This document shows, one piece after another, positions 46,298-57,794 of a stretch of 64,000 nt of DNA; positions within the stretch are counted from its first letter, which is position 1, and every line of letters begins with the position of its first letter. The notes beneath the pieces were generated by a model. It worked only from the letters and a program-made list of their open reading frames with translations. It was not told where the DNA came from and ran no database searches. Origin of the DNA: Muricoccus pecuniae (GTDB lineage: Bacteria > Pseudomonadota > Alphaproteobacteria > Acetobacterales > Acetobacteraceae); assembly GCF_014199205.1 (NCBI RefSeq), contig NZ_JACIJD010000001.1, positions 1-64,000 of the forward strand. The letters run 5' to 3'. The position numbers and the translations under genes are program-made.

Positions 46298-47350
46298 ATG
46301 GCCATCAGCGACGCGGACATGATCGAGGCCTGGAAGAAGGTCCTCACCCTCTCGCAGCTGAAGCGGGGCGAGGTGGTGACGGTGCTGACGGGGCCGAGCA
46401 CGCATCCGCAGACCCTTTCCACCGCCATGGTGGCCGCGAGCGGCATGGGCGCGATCGTCAACCGCCTAGACCTGCCGGCGATGAACGGCGAGGCCTCGCT
46501 CAGCCGCGACGCGCTCGCCTTCGTCGGCGACACGCCGCTGACGGGGAATCCCGCGGGCATGGCCGCGCTGAAGGCGAGCGACCTCGTGCTCGACCTCATG
46601 CTGCTGCTCTTCTCGCCGGAGCAGGGCGAGATCCTGGAATCCGGCACGCGCATGCTGCTCGCCGTCGAGCCGCCGGAGGTGCTGGCGCGGCTGGTGCCGA
46701 CAATGGAGGACAAGCTGCGCGTGAAGGCGGCGGCCGAGAAGCTGAAGGCCGCGAAGGAGATGCACGTCACCTCCGCCGCCGGCACCGACCTCCGCTGCGC
46801 GCTGGGCGACTACCCGCTGCTGGAGGAGTACGGCTTCGTCGATGCCCCCGGGCGCTGGGACCACTGGCCCAGCGGCTTCCTCGCGACCTGGCCGAACGAG
46901 GGCAAGTCCAACGGCACCATCGTGATCGACCGCGGCGACATCCTGCTGCCGCAGAAGTCCTATGCCTCCGAGAAGATCACCCTCACGGTGAGGGACGGCT
47001 ACGCCGTGAAGATCGAGGGCGGGCTCGATGCCGAGCTGCTGCTCGACTACATCGAGAGCTTCAAGGATCCCGAGGCCTACGCCATCTCGCATATCGGCTG
47101 GGGGCTGCAGGACCGCGCGCGCTGGTCCGTGCTCTCCCTCTACGACCGCGAGCAGACCATCGGCATGGATGCCCGCGCCTTCGCCGGCAACTTTCTCTTC
47201 TCGCTCGGCCCGAACACCGAGGCCGGCGGCACGCGCAACACGCCCTGCCACATCGACATCCCGCTGCGCCGCTGCACCGTGCGGCTGGATGGCGAGCACG
47301 TGACGATGGACGGCAAGGTGCTCGACCAGTTCTCGCTCGCCGCCGAGTGA
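46298..47350 (+). CDS. nicX: 2,5-dihydroxypyridine 5,6-dioxygenase (NicX)
   Basis: 350 aa from the ATG at 46298 (GGAAGGGG just upstream), the same length as Pseudomonas putida NicX. Matching stretches include THPQTL, GDTPLTGNPAGMAAL, LLFSPEQ-EIL-SGTRMLLAVEPPEVLAR, RWDHWPSGF and SHIGWGLQ. The fold is related to M29 aminopeptidases, with Fe(II) held by conserved Glu, His and Asp in the C-terminal half. It opens the ring of 2,5-dihydroxypyridine to N-formylmaleamate. First gene of a long operon, directly under operator site 1, and followed 41 bp later by the transporter binding-protein gene. Confidence 0.92.
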   Translation: MAISDADMIEAWKKVLTLSQLKRGEVVTVLTGPSTHPQTLSTAMVAASGMGAIVNRLDLPAMNGEASLSRDALAFVGDTPLTGNPAGMAALKASDLVLDLMLLLFSPEQGEILESGTRMLLAVEPPEVLARLVPTMEDKLRVKAAAEKLKAAKEMHVTSAAGTDLRCALGDYPLLEEYGFVDAPGRWDHWPSGFLATWPNEGKSNGTIVIDRGDILLPQKSYASEKITLTVRDGYAVKIEGGLDAELLLDYIESFKDPEAYAISHIGWGLQDRARWSVLSLYDREQTIGMDARAFAGNFLFSLGPNTEAGGTRNTPCHIDIPLRRCTVRLDGEHVTMDGKVLDQFSLAAE

Positions 47351-47391
47351 TGCGGGCCGGGCTTCCCTGACATCCCACCAGGAGTAGCAAC

Positions 47392-48615
47392 ATGGAAGTG
47401 ACACGGCGCCTCATCCTCGGCGCGTCCGGTGCCCTCGCCCTGCCCGGCCTCCTGCGGGCCCAGGGGAGCGCCCAGGGGAACGCGCCGATCCGCATCGGCG
47501 AGATCAACAGCTACACCTCGCAGCCCGCCTTCACCCTGCCTTACCGCAACGCGATGCAGCTCGCGGTGGAGACGATCAATTCCAAGGGCGGCGTCCTCGG
47601 GCGGCCGCTGGAGCTGATCACGCGCGACGATGCCGGGCGCCCGCAGGACGCGGTGAGGCTCGCGGGCGAGCTGTTCAACGACCAGAAGGTAGACGTCCTC
47701 GCCGGTGCCTTCCTCTCCAATGTCGGGCTCGCGCTGAGCGAGTATGCCGCGCAGAACAAGCGCCTCTACATCGGCGGGGAGCCGCTGACGGACGCGATGG
47801 TGTGGGACAAGGGCAACCGCTACACCTTCCGCCTGCGTCCCTCCACCTACATGCAGGCCTCGATCCTGGCGGAGGAGGCGGCGAAGCTACCGGCGAAGCG
47901 CTGGGTCACCGTCTCGCCGAACTACGAGTACGGCCAGTCCGCGGTGAAGTGGTTCCGGCAGATCCTCTCGGCCAAGCGGCCAGACGTGCAGTTCGTGGCG
48001 GAGCAGTGGCCGGCCCTCGGCCGCGTGGATGCGGGCGCGACGGTGCAGGCGCTGGAGGGCGCGCGGCCGGAGGCAATCTTCAACGTGCTCTTCGGGCCGG
48101 ACCTGACGAACTTCGTGCGCCAGGGCAACACGCGCGGGCTGTTCGAGCGCCGCGCCGTGGTCTCCATGCTGACGGGCGAGCCCGAATACCTCGATCCCCT
48201 GGGCGACGAGGCGCCGGAGGGATGGACTGTCACCGGCTATCCGGGCGAGGCGATCGACACGCCGGCGCACAAGGCCTATGCCGCCGCCTACCGCGCGAAG
48301 TTCAACGCGAAACCGATGTGCGGCTCACTGGTCGGCTACTCCCTCATCAACTCCATCGCGGCCGGCATCGCCAAGGCGGGATCGACCGAGACCGAGAGGA
48401 TGGTGGACGGCTTCCGCGGCGCCGTCTTCGAGACGCCCGCGGGGGGGGCGACCTACCGTGCCATCGACCACCAGGGCACGCTCGGCGTCTATGTCGGCAA
48501 GACCGCGCTGCGCCGGAACGAGGGCGTGATGGTGGACTGGCGCTACATCGACGGGAAGGACCTGCTGCCCGCAGACGAAGTGGTGCGCGGCATGCGCCCC
48601 GCCAGCGCGACCTGA
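47392..48615 (+). CDS. HAAT ABC transporter binding protein, probable nicotinate/hydroxynicotinate receptor
   Basis: 407 aa; AGGAG 7 nt before the ATG. Signal peptide MEVTRRLILGASGALALPGLLRAQ (Tat-like RR). The mature part starts PIRIGEINSYTSQPAFTLPYRNAMQLAVETIN and has the two-lobe Peripla_BP_6 fold. It lies between nicX and the transporter membrane gene, within the nicotinate operon and under the same operator, so its ligand is probably nicotinate, 6-hydroxynicotinate or a related pyridine acid (inference from context). Known nicotinate uptake genes such as nicT (MFS) and nicP (porin) are of other families. Confidence 0.85.
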   Translation: MEVTRRLILGASGALALPGLLRAQGSAQGNAPIRIGEINSYTSQPAFTLPYRNAMQLAVETINSKGGVLGRPLELITRDDAGRPQDAVRLAGELFNDQKVDVLAGAFLSNVGLALSEYAAQNKRLYIGGEPLTDAMVWDKGNRYTFRLRPSTYMQASILAEEAAKLPAKRWVTVSPNYEYGQSAVKWFRQILSAKRPDVQFVAEQWPALGRVDAGATVQALEGARPEAIFNVLFGPDLTNFVRQGNTRGLFERRAVVSMLTGEPEYLDPLGDEAPEGWTVTGYPGEAIDTPAHKAYAAAYRAKFNAKPMCGSLVGYSLINSIAAGIAKAGSTETERMVDGFRGAVFETPAGGATYRAIDHQGTLGVYVGKTALRRNEGVMVDWRYIDGKDLLPADEVVRGMRPASAT

Positions 48616-48634
48616 GAGAGACCCCGGCGAGTTC

Positions 48635-50476
48635 ATGGACAGCATCGTCCCGCAGCTGCTGACGGGCCTCGCCGGGGCCTCGTCGCTCTTCCTCGTCGCC
48701 TCCGGGCTGACGATCATCTTCGGCGTCACCCGGATCGTGAACTTCTCCCACGGCTCGCTGATGATGCTCGGCGCCTATATCGGCTGGAGCATCATCACGC
48801 GGCTGCCGCGGGAGCCCGAGTGGTTCGTCCTCGGCATCCTCCTGACGGTCCTCGCCACCGCGCTGATCGGGGTGGTGCTGGAGGTCGCGGTGCTCCGCCG
48901 CGTCTACCGCGCGCCGGAGCTGTTCCAGCTCCTCGCCACCTTCGGCGTGGTGCTGGTGCTGCAGGACGTGACGCTGTGGATATGGGGCGCGGTGGAGCTG
49001 CCCCTGCCGCGGCCGCGCTGGCTGCGTGGCTTCGTCGAGATCATGGGCAACCGCTTCCCCGCCTACGACCTCTTCCTCATCCTCGTCGGGCCCGTGGTGC
49101 TCGGCCTGCTCTGGCTGCTGATGAACCGCACGCGCTGGGGCACGCTGGTGCGCGCGGCGACGCTCGACCGGGAGATGGTGGCGGCGCTGGGCGTGAACCA
49201 GCGCACGCTCTTCACCTCCGTCTTCGCGCTCGGCGCGGGGCTGGCCGGGCTGGGCGGCGCGCTCTCCCTGCCGAACGCCTCGGCCAACCTCAACATTGAT
49301 CTCTCCGTCATCACCGATGCCTTCGTGGTCGTGGTCGTCGGCGGGCTGGGGAGCCTGACGGGCGCCTTCCTGGCGAGCCTGCTGATCGGCGTCATCCAGG
49401 CCTTCGGCATCGTGCTCGTGCCGAAGATCACCCTCGTGCTGATCTTCCTCGTGATGGCGGTGGTGCTCGTCTTCCGGCCCAACGGGCTGCTCGGCCGGCC
49501 CCAGGCCGAGGCGCGGGAGGCGACGGTGGCCGCGCCCGTCGTGCGCGCCGCACCGCGCGAGCTGCGCCTGCTCGGCGCGTTGGCGCTGCTGGTCGCGGCC
49601 GTCGCGCCCTTTGTTGTCGGCGACTACTACCTCACCGTGCTGACGGATGCCTGCGTCGCCGTCATCTTCGCCACATCGCTGCACTTCATGATGGGGCCGG
49701 GCGGGATGGCGAGCTTCGGCCACGCCGCCTGGTTCGGCATCGGCGCCTATGCGGCGGGGCTGCTGATGCAGTGGCTGGGCGCGCCCATGCCCGTCGGGCT
49801 GCTGGCGGCGCCGCTTGCCGCGGGGATCGTCGCGGCGCTGTTCGGCTGGTTCGTGGTGCGGCTCTCCGGCGTCTATCTCTCCATGCTCACCCTCGCCTTC
49901 GCGCAGATCGTCTGGGCCGTGTCCTTCCAGTGGGTGGAGGTGACGGGGGGCGACAACGGGCTGCTCGGCCTCTGGCCGCCGGACTGGGCGCGCAGCCCGC
50001 GCGTCTTCTACTGGATCGCGCTGGCCCTGGCGGTCGCGGTGGCACTGCTGCTGCGGCGCGCGCTCTACGCGCCCTACGGCTACGCGCTGCGGGCGGCGCG
50101 GGATTCGGCCACGCGCGCGCGCGCCATCGGGCTGGACGTGGCGCGGCTGCGCATGGTCGCGCTGGTGATCGCCGGCGCCGCCTGTGGGTTGTCGGGGGCG
50201 CTCTTCTCCTACGGCAAGGGCGGCATCTTCCCGACCTACATCTCCATCCCGCACTCGGTGGAGGCGCTGCTGATGGTGCTGCTCGGCGGGTTGCAGACCG
50301 TGGCGGGGCCGATCATCGGCGCGCTGGTCTATACCGGGCTGGCCGACATCCTCGTGCGCTCCACCGATCTCTGGCGGCTGGTGCTCGGAGCGGTGATCGT
50401 GCTGCTCGTCACCGCCTTCCCCGAGGGTATCGCGGGCGCCGCGCGCCGCCTCTGGCTGCGGGGGCGGGAGGCATGA
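48635..50476 (+). CDS. LivH-LivM fused permease of the nic-locus ABC transporter
   Basis: 613 aa, two HAAT permeases in one chain. The LivH half (residues 1-290) has GLTIIFGVTRIVNFSHGSLMM. The LivM half (about 310-605) has MGPGGMASFGHAAWFGIGAY and the EAA-like RAARDSATRARAIGLD loop. Both halves keep their full set of membrane segments. Fusion guarantees a 1:1 channel. The stop overlaps the livG-type ATG (ATGA). The fusion is different from the one in the operon at 3991-5739, where LivM is joined to LivG. Confidence 0.9.
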   Translation: MDSIVPQLLTGLAGASSLFLVASGLTIIFGVTRIVNFSHGSLMMLGAYIGWSIITRLPREPEWFVLGILLTVLATALIGVVLEVAVLRRVYRAPELFQLLATFGVVLVLQDVTLWIWGAVELPLPRPRWLRGFVEIMGNRFPAYDLFLILVGPVVLGLLWLLMNRTRWGTLVRAATLDREMVAALGVNQRTLFTSVFALGAGLAGLGGALSLPNASANLNIDLSVITDAFVVVVVGGLGSLTGAFLASLLIGVIQAFGIVLVPKITLVLIFLVMAVVLVFRPNGLLGRPQAEAREATVAAPVVRAAPRELRLLGALALLVAAVAPFVVGDYYLTVLTDACVAVIFATSLHFMMGPGGMASFGHAAWFGIGAYAAGLLMQWLGAPMPVGLLAAPLAAGIVAALFGWFVVRLSGVYLSMLTLAFAQIVWAVSFQWVEVTGGDNGLLGLWPPDWARSPRVFYWIALALAVAVALLLRRALYAPYGYALRAARDSATRARAIGLDVARLRMVALVIAGAACGLSGALFSYGKGGIFPTYISIPHSVEALLMVLLGGLQTVAGPIIGALVYTGLADILVRSTDLWRLVLGAVIVLLVTAFPEGIAGAARRLWLRGREA

Positions 50477-51231
50477 GCGTCCTCGTCGTGCAGGGGCTGA
50501 GCAAGTCCTTCGGCGGCGTGCGGGCGGTGGGGGACGTCTCCTTCGCCGTCGCGCCGGGCGAGATGCTGGCGCTCATCGGGCCGAACGGGGCTGGCAAGTC
50601 CACCCTCTTCAACATGGTGGGCGGGCAGCTCGTGCCCGATGCGGGGTCCGTGCTGCTGGGCGGCGTCCCGATCACCGGCCTCGGCCCGCGCGCCATCGCG
50701 CGGCACGGCGTCGGCCGCACCTTTCAGATCACCGCCACCTTCGGTTCCATGACGGTGCGGGAGAACGTGCAGATGGCGCTGCTCTCCCACAAAGGGGAGG
50801 TCTGGTCCTTCTGGCGCCCCGTGGCCGGGCGCCACGCGGCGGAGGCCGATGCCCTCCTCGCCGGAGTGGGACTGGCGGCGCAGGCGGAGCGCGCGACGGG
50901 CGTACTCGCCTATGGCGACCTGAAGCGGCTGGAGCTGGCGATCGCCCTCGGCAACGAGCCGCGCCTCCTGCTGATGGACGAGCCCACCGCCGGCATGGCG
51001 CCCGCGGAGCGCGTGGCGCTGATGCAGCTCACCCGCCGTCTCGCCACCGAGCGGGGCGTCGCCGTGCTCTTCACCGAGCACGACATGGACGTGGTCTTCG
51101 ACGTGTCCGACCGCATCCTCGTGCTCAACCGCGGCACGCTGATCGCGGAGGGAGACGGCGCCTCCATCCGCGCCAACCCGGCGGTGCGCGAAATCTATCT
51201 CGGCACCGGCGCGACGAGCGGGGGGCACTAG
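50473..51231 (+). CDS. LivG-type ATPase of the nic-locus ABC transporter
   Basis: 252 aa. Walker A is GPNGAGKST (about residues 37-45), signature LAYGDLKRLELAIAL (the LivG-style variant of LSGGQ) and Walker B RLLLMDEPTAGMAP, with the H-loop FTEHDMDVVF. Its ATG overlaps the LivH-LivM stop, and the LivF-type gene starts 1 bp after its stop. Translation of the transporter genes is thus tightly linked. Confidence 0.9.
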   Translation: MSVLVVQGLSKSFGGVRAVGDVSFAVAPGEMLALIGPNGAGKSTLFNMVGGQLVPDAGSVLLGGVPITGLGPRAIARHGVGRTFQITATFGSMTVRENVQMALLSHKGEVWSFWRPVAGRHAAEADALLAGVGLAAQAERATGVLAYGDLKRLELAIALGNEPRLLLMDEPTAGMAPAERVALMQLTRRLATERGVAVLFTEHDMDVVFDVSDRILVLNRGTLIAEGDGASIRANPAVREIYLGTGATSGGH

Positions 51232-51232
51232 G

Positions 51233-51934
51233 ATGCTGCGGGTCGAGGGGCTGAACACGTATTACGGCCGCGCCCACATCCTGCAGGACATGGGGCTGGA
51301 GATCGGCGCGGGGGAGGTGCGCGTGCTGCTCGGCCGGAACGGCGCGGGCAAGAGCACGACGATGAAATCCGTCATCGGGCTCGTCCGCCCGACGAGCGGG
51401 CACATCCTGTTCGGCGGTCATGAGATCGCGGGGGAGGAGCCGCACCGCATCGCCCGCCGCGGCCTGGGCTACGTGCCGGAGGACCGCCGCGTCTTCGCCG
51501 ACCTGACGGTGATGGAGAACCTGGAGGTCGGGCGCCAGCCCGCGCGCGACGGCGTGCGGCCCTGGACTCCCGAGCGGCTCTTCGAGCTCTTCCCCAATCT
51601 CGGCCGCATGCGGGACCGGCCGGGCGGGCGGATGAGCGGGGGCGAGCAGCAGATGCTCGCCATCGCGCGCACGCTGATGGGCAACCCGCGCCTGATCCTG
51701 CTGGACGAGCCGAGCGAGGGGCTCGCCCCCGTGATCGTGGAGGGCATGGCGAACGCCATCCTCGCGCTGAAGGGGGAGGGGCTGACCATCCTCCTGGCCG
51801 AGCAGAACCTCCACTTCGCCGGCGGCGTGGCCGACAGCGCGACGGTGGTGGAGAAAGGCCGGGTCGTCTGGTCCGGCAGCATGGCCGAATTGCGTGCCGA
51901 CGAGGCCGCGCGCACGCAGTACCTGGCGGTGTGA
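51233..51934 (+). CDS. LivF-type ATPase of the nic-locus ABC transporter
   Basis: 233 aa. Walker A GRNGAGKST (with Arg replacing the usual Pro, common in LivF), signature MSGGEQQMLAIARTL and Walker B LILLDEPSEGLAPV are all present. It forms the second ATPase of the importer. The TGA at 51932-51934 overlaps the ATG of nicA (TGATG), connecting uptake and the first catabolic enzyme in one transcript. Confidence 0.9.
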   Translation: MLRVEGLNTYYGRAHILQDMGLEIGAGEVRVLLGRNGAGKSTTMKSVIGLVRPTSGHILFGGHEIAGEEPHRIARRGLGYVPEDRRVFADLTVMENLEVGRQPARDGVRPWTPERLFELFPNLGRMRDRPGGRMSGGEQQMLAIARTLMGNPRLILLDEPSEGLAPVIVEGMANAILALKGEGLTILLAEQNLHFAGGVADSATVVEKGRVVWSGSMAELRADEAARTQYLAV

Positions 51935-52410
51935 TGCCGGCCGCGCGGGAGATCGTGCTGGAGGTGAACGGGCGGCGCGAGGCGCTGCATCTGGACCCCT
52001 CCGCCCCGCTGCTGAACGTGCTGCGGAACGACCTGTCGCTGAACGGGCCGAAATACGGCTGCGGCCTGGGCGAGTGCGGCGCCTGCACCGTGCTGCTGGA
52101 CGGGCGCGCGGTGCGCTCCTGCGTGCTGCCGCTGTCCCGCGCCGAGGGGCGGCGCGTGGTGACGCTGGAGGGGCTGGGAAGCATCGAGGCGCCGCATCCC
52201 GTGCAGGCCGCCTTCATCGCCGAGCAGGGCGCGCAGTGCGGCTACTGCCTGAACGGGATGATCATGACGACGGTCGCGCTGCTGGAGCGGGATCCCGCGC
52301 CGAGCGAGGCGCAGATCCGGGAGGCGCTGGCCCATAATCTTTGCCGCTGCGGCACGCATCTGGAGATCCTGGCCGCCGTGCGCCGCGCCGTTGCGGAGCG
52401 GGCCGCGTGA
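51934..52410 (+). CDS. nicA: Nicotinate dehydrogenase small [2Fe-2S] subunit (NicA)
   Basis: 158 aa; P. putida NicA has 157. Plant-type [2Fe-2S] ligands lie in YGCGLGECGACTVLLDG, and the second cluster in QCGYCLNGM plus CRCGTH, the layout of the xanthine-oxidase small subunit. The ATG at 51934 overlaps the livF stop. NicA passes electrons from the molybdenum centre to NicB's cytochromes in hydroxylation of nicotinate to 6-hydroxynicotinate. Overlaps nicB by 4 bp (GTGA). Confidence 0.93.
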   Translation: MPAAREIVLEVNGRREALHLDPSAPLLNVLRNDLSLNGPKYGCGLGECGACTVLLDGRAVRSCVLPLSRAEGRRVVTLEGLGSIEAPHPVQAAFIAEQGAQCGYCLNGMIMTTVALLERDPAPSEAQIREALAHNLCRCGTHLEILAAVRRAVAERAA

Positions 52411-55400
52411 CCCCCCGCGCCGGGCGTGGCCTGACGCGCCAGGAGGTGCTGCGGGAAGAGGGGGTTCTCGCCATCACGCGCCCGCGCGCGCCCCTGCCGG
52501 GCACGCCGCCGGGCGCGAACGAGCGGGACGAGAGGGACGTCTTCATCGCCGTCTTCGACGACGGCAGCGTGGCCGCCTTCAACGGCCATGTCGATCTCGG
52601 CACGGGGATCCGCACCGCGCTGGCGCAGATCGTGGCGGAGGAGCTGGACGTCCCGCTCGATGCGGTGACGATGGTGCTGGGCGATACGGATCGCGCGCCG
52701 GACCAGGGGCCCACCATCGCCAGCGAGACGATCCAGGTCTCCGCCCTGCCGCTCCGCGCGGCGGCGGCGGAGGCGCGCCGGGCCCTGCTGGCGCTGGCCG
52801 CCGCGCGGCTGGGCACGGAGGGGCTGTCCGTCTCCGGGGGCGTCGTCTCGGCACCGGACGGCCGGCTTCTTTCCTATGCCGAGCTGCTGCGCGGCGCGCG
52901 GGAGGTGGTGCCGCTGAGCGGGGCGGCGCCGCTGAAGCGGGCCGAGGACTACCGCATCGTCGGCCAGCCGGCGCCGCGGGTGGACATCCCGGCCAAGGCG
53001 ACGGGCGGCCTCGTCTTCGTGCACGACATGCGCGTGCCCGGGATGCTGCATGGCCGCGTGGTGCGCCCGCCCTATGCCGGGCTGGACGGCGGCGCCTTCG
53101 TGGGCAGCAGCCTTCTCTCGGTGGACCGCTCCTCCGTCTCCCACATCCCCGGCCTCGTGGAAGTCGTGGTGGCCGGCGACTTCGTCGGCGTGGTCGCGGA
53201 GCGGGAGGAGGAGGCGGCGCGCGCCGCCCGCGAGCTGCGACTGGCCTGGAAGGCCTTCTCCGCCCCGGCCGGGCTGGAGGATGTGGAGACGGCGCTGCGC
53301 CTGAACCCCTCCACCCGCCGCGAGTTGAAGAACACGGGCGAGGTGGACACGGCGCTCCAGGGCGCGGCGAAGCGCATGACGCGCAGCTATTCCTGGCCCT
53401 ATCAGATGCACGCCTCCATCGGCCCGTCCTGCGCCGTGGCGGATTTCGCGGAGGGGCGGCTGCGGCTGTGGTCGGGCACGCAGAACCCGCACATGCTGCG
53501 CGGCGCGCTGGCACAGCTGATGGACATGCCGGAAGCGCGGATCGAGGTCACGCGCATGGAGGCGGCCGGCTGCTACGGCCGCAACTGCGCCGACGACGTG
53601 TGCGGGGACGCCGCGCTCCTCTCCCGCGCCGTGGGGCGGCCGGTGCGCGTGCAGCTGACGCGCGAGCAGGAGCATCTGTGGGAGCCCAAGGGCGCGGCGC
53701 AGCTCATCGACGTCGATGGCGGGCTGGACGCTTCGGGCGGCGTCTCGGCCTATGACTTCGTCTCGCGCTATCCCTCGAACGACGCGCCGCTTCTCGGCCT
53801 GCTGCTGACGGGAAAGGTGAAGCCGGAGCCCGCCGTTCTCCAGATGGGGGACCGCACGGCGATCCCACCCTACGACTATCCCGCCATGCGGATCGCGGTG
53901 GAGGACATGCCGCCGATCCTCCGGGCCTCCTGGTTCCGCGGCGTCTCCGCCCTGCCCAGCACCTTCGCCCACGAGTCCTGGATCGACGAGTGCGCGGCGG
54001 AAGCGCGGGTGGACCCCGTGGAGTACCGGCTGCGCTACCTCAAGGACCCCCGGGCGGCCGAGCTGGTGCGCGCCGTGGCCGAACGCGCGGGATGGGAGCC
54101 GCGCACGGGGCCGCGCATGCGGGGGGAGGGCGATATCCTGCGCGGGCAGGGCTTCGCCTACGCCCTCTACGTCCACGGCAAGTTCCCGGGCGTCGGCGCG
54201 GCCTGGGCGGCCTGGGTGGCCGAGGTGGAGGTGAACCGCCGCACGGGCGAGGTCACGGCCACGCGCATCGTCACCGGCCACGATGCCGGGCTGATGATCA
54301 ACCCGGCCGGCGTGCGCCACCAGGTGCATGGCAACGTCATCCAGACCACCAGCCGCGCGCTGAAGGAGCGCGTACCGATCGAGGACGGGCTGGTGGCGGC
54401 GAAGGAGTGGGGCGGCTACCCCATCCTCGACTTCCGGGAGGTGCCGGAGGTCGAGGTGCTGCTCATGCCGCGGCCGGAGGAGCCGCCGCTAGGCGCGGGA
54501 GAATCCGCCTCGGTCCCGGGCGCGGCCGCCATCGCCAACGCGATCTTCGACGCGACGGGCGTGCGCTTCCGCAGCGCGCCCTTCACGCCGGAGGTGATCC
54601 GCGCCGGGCTGCAGCCGGTGGTGCAGGCGGAGAAAGGGCGCAAGCGGCGCCGGTGGTTCGGGGGCCTCGGCGCGCTGGCGGGCGGGCTTGTCGTGGCGGC
54701 GGGCGCGGCGGTGGGCTGGGCCTCATCCATCGCACCGGTCAGGCCGCCCGGTGCGGACGTGTTCTCCGCCGCGCAGATCGAGCGTGGGCGGCTGCTGGCG
54801 GCGGCGGGCAATTGCGCGGGCTGCCACACCGCGCCGGGAGGCGCGACGAATGCCGGCGGCGTCGCGCTGGACACGCCCTTCGGCCGGATCTGGTCCACCA
54901 ACATCACGCCGGATGCCGCGACCGGGATCGGCGCCTGGTCCTTCGCCGCGTTCCAGCGCGCCATGCGCGAGGGCATCGCGCGGGACGGGCGGCATCTCTA
55001 TCCCGCCTTTCCCTACACCGCCTACACGAAGATGACGGATGAGGACCTGCTGGCCCTCTACGCCTGGCTCATGGCGCAGGCGCCCATGCGTTCCGAGGTG
55101 CCGGAGACGAGGCTCGCCTTTCCCTACAACCTCCGCCCGCTGATGGCGGGGTGGAACCTGCTCTTCCACCGTCCCGGGTCGATGGAGCCGGACCCCCTTC
55201 GCACGGCGGAGTGGAACCGCGGCAACTACCTCGTCAACGCGCTCGGCCATTGCGGGGCCTGCCACACGCCGCGCAACGCGCTGGGGGCGGAGCGGGCCTC
55301 CGCGGCATTCGCGGGCGCGATGGTGGAGGGGTGGGAGGCGCCCGCGCTGAACGCGCTCTCCCAGGCGCCGCTGCCCTGGACCGAGGGGGACTTCTACGAA

Positions 55401-55916
55401 TACCTCCGCAACGGCCATTCGGCGCGGCACGGCGTGGCGGCGGGGTCCATGGCGCCCGTCGTGGCGGAACTCCGGGCGCTGCCGGAGGCGGATATCCGCG
55501 CCATGGCGAATTACCTCGCCTCGCTGAACCCCGTTTCCGAAGCAGGGGACGCGGCGGCGCTCGTTGCCTCGACCGCGCCGCGCGGCGGGCTGAGCGAGGG
55601 TGCGCGCCTCTTCGCCGGCGCCTGCGGCGCCTGCCACGGCGGCGGCGCGCAGGAGGGGCCGGAGGTGGCGCTCGCGCTGAACAGCAGCATCCACAGCGAC
55701 CGGCCGGACAACCTGCTCCGCGTGGTGCTGGACGGCATCCGCCCGTCGCTGCCCGGCCATGGGGAGATGCCCGGCTTCCGCGAGAGCCTGAGCGACCGGC
55801 AGGTCGAGGAACTCCTGCGCTTCATCCGCGCCAACTTCGCGCCGGGCCGCGCGCCCTGGGCCGACCTTCCGCGAGCCATCGCGCGCTCGCGGACAACGAG
55901 CGATAGCGCTTCCTTC

Positions 55917-55919
<3 letters not shown>
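52407..55919 (+). CDS. nicB: Nicotinate dehydrogenase large subunit with triple cytochrome c domain (NicB)
   Basis: 1170 aa from a GTG overlapping nicA; P. putida NicB has 1187. Residues 1 to about 735 form the molybdopterin-cytosine-dinucleotide domain (xanthine-dehydrogenase large-subunit type). A membrane segment (about 748-770, GGLGALAGGLVVAAGAAVGW) leads to three cytochrome c modules with CAGCH (803-807), CGACH (949-953) and CGACH (1073-1077). Water-derived oxygen is added at C6 of nicotinate and electrons leave through the haems to the respiratory chain. The TAA stop codon forms the first three bases of operator site 2. A CoxF/XdhC-type maturation protein is not in the window. Confidence 0.93.
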
Positions 55920-57116
<1,197 letters not shown>

Positions 57117-57118
57117 GC

Positions 57119-57793
57119 GTGAGCGCGCCGCCCCGGCGAAGGATCGGCCGGCGCCCGGCCGACCCCGAGGGCGTGCCGACGCAGGACGCCATCCTGGCCG
57201 TGGCCGAGGAGGTCTTCGCCGAGCACGGCTACGTCGCCGCCTCGCTCCGCGAGATCGCCGAGCGGGCGGATGTGACGCAGGCGCTGATCATCTACTATTT
57301 CGGCAGCAAGCAGGGGCTGTTCGAGACCCTGTTCAAGCGCCGCGGCCTGGAGGTCTCGCGCGAGCGGCAGGCCCTGCTCGACGCGCTGCTCGCCCGCCCC
57401 GAGCCGCCGGACGCGCGGGAGCTGATCACCGCCTACCTCACCCCGCAATTCGCGCTGCGGGAGCGGGGCGCGCAGGCCATGGCCTTCGTGCGGATGCAGG
57501 CGCGGCTGCACCACGAGCCGGACGAGCTCTCCCTACGGCTGCGGCGGGAGGTCTATGACGCCTCCACCCGCAACTACATCGCGGCACTGCAGCGCGCCGT
57601 GCCCGGGCTGGACGCGGCGGACGCGCACTGGCGCATGATCTTCGCCGTGGGCACCTATCTCTACATGCTCTCGGGCTTCGACCGGCTCGCGGAGGTGTCG
57701 GAGGGGCGCTACACGACGGAGGACATTGGGGAGGTGGTGCGGCGGCTGACGGACTTCCTCGTCGGCGGGATCACCGCCCCTTCCGGCCGGTAG
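57119..57793 (+). CDS. TetR-family regulator of the nicotinate locus
   Basis: 224 aa from a GTG, 2 bp after the nicC stop. The TetR HTH spans about residues 22-66 (DAILAVAEEVFAEHGYVAASLREIAERADVT, then IYYFGSKQGLFETL). The C-terminal ligand domain is of the TetR_C family with no obvious name. Location in the nicC transcript under operator site 2 implies autoregulation. By analogy with P. putida NicS (TetR-type repressor of nicAB) it is probably a repressor released by nicotinate or 6-hydroxynicotinate, but close orthology to NicS is not shown. Convergent with the hydrolase gene, one base between stops. Confidence 0.88.
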   Translation: MSAPPRRRIGRRPADPEGVPTQDAILAVAEEVFAEHGYVAASLREIAERADVTQALIIYYFGSKQGLFETLFKRRGLEVSRERQALLDALLARPEPPDARELITAYLTPQFALRERGAQAMAFVRMQARLHHEPDELSLRLRREVYDASTRNYIAALQRAVPGLDAADAHWRMIFAVGTYLYMLSGFDRLAEVSEGRYTTEDIGEVVRRLTDFLVGGITAPSGR

Positions 57794-57794
57794 A

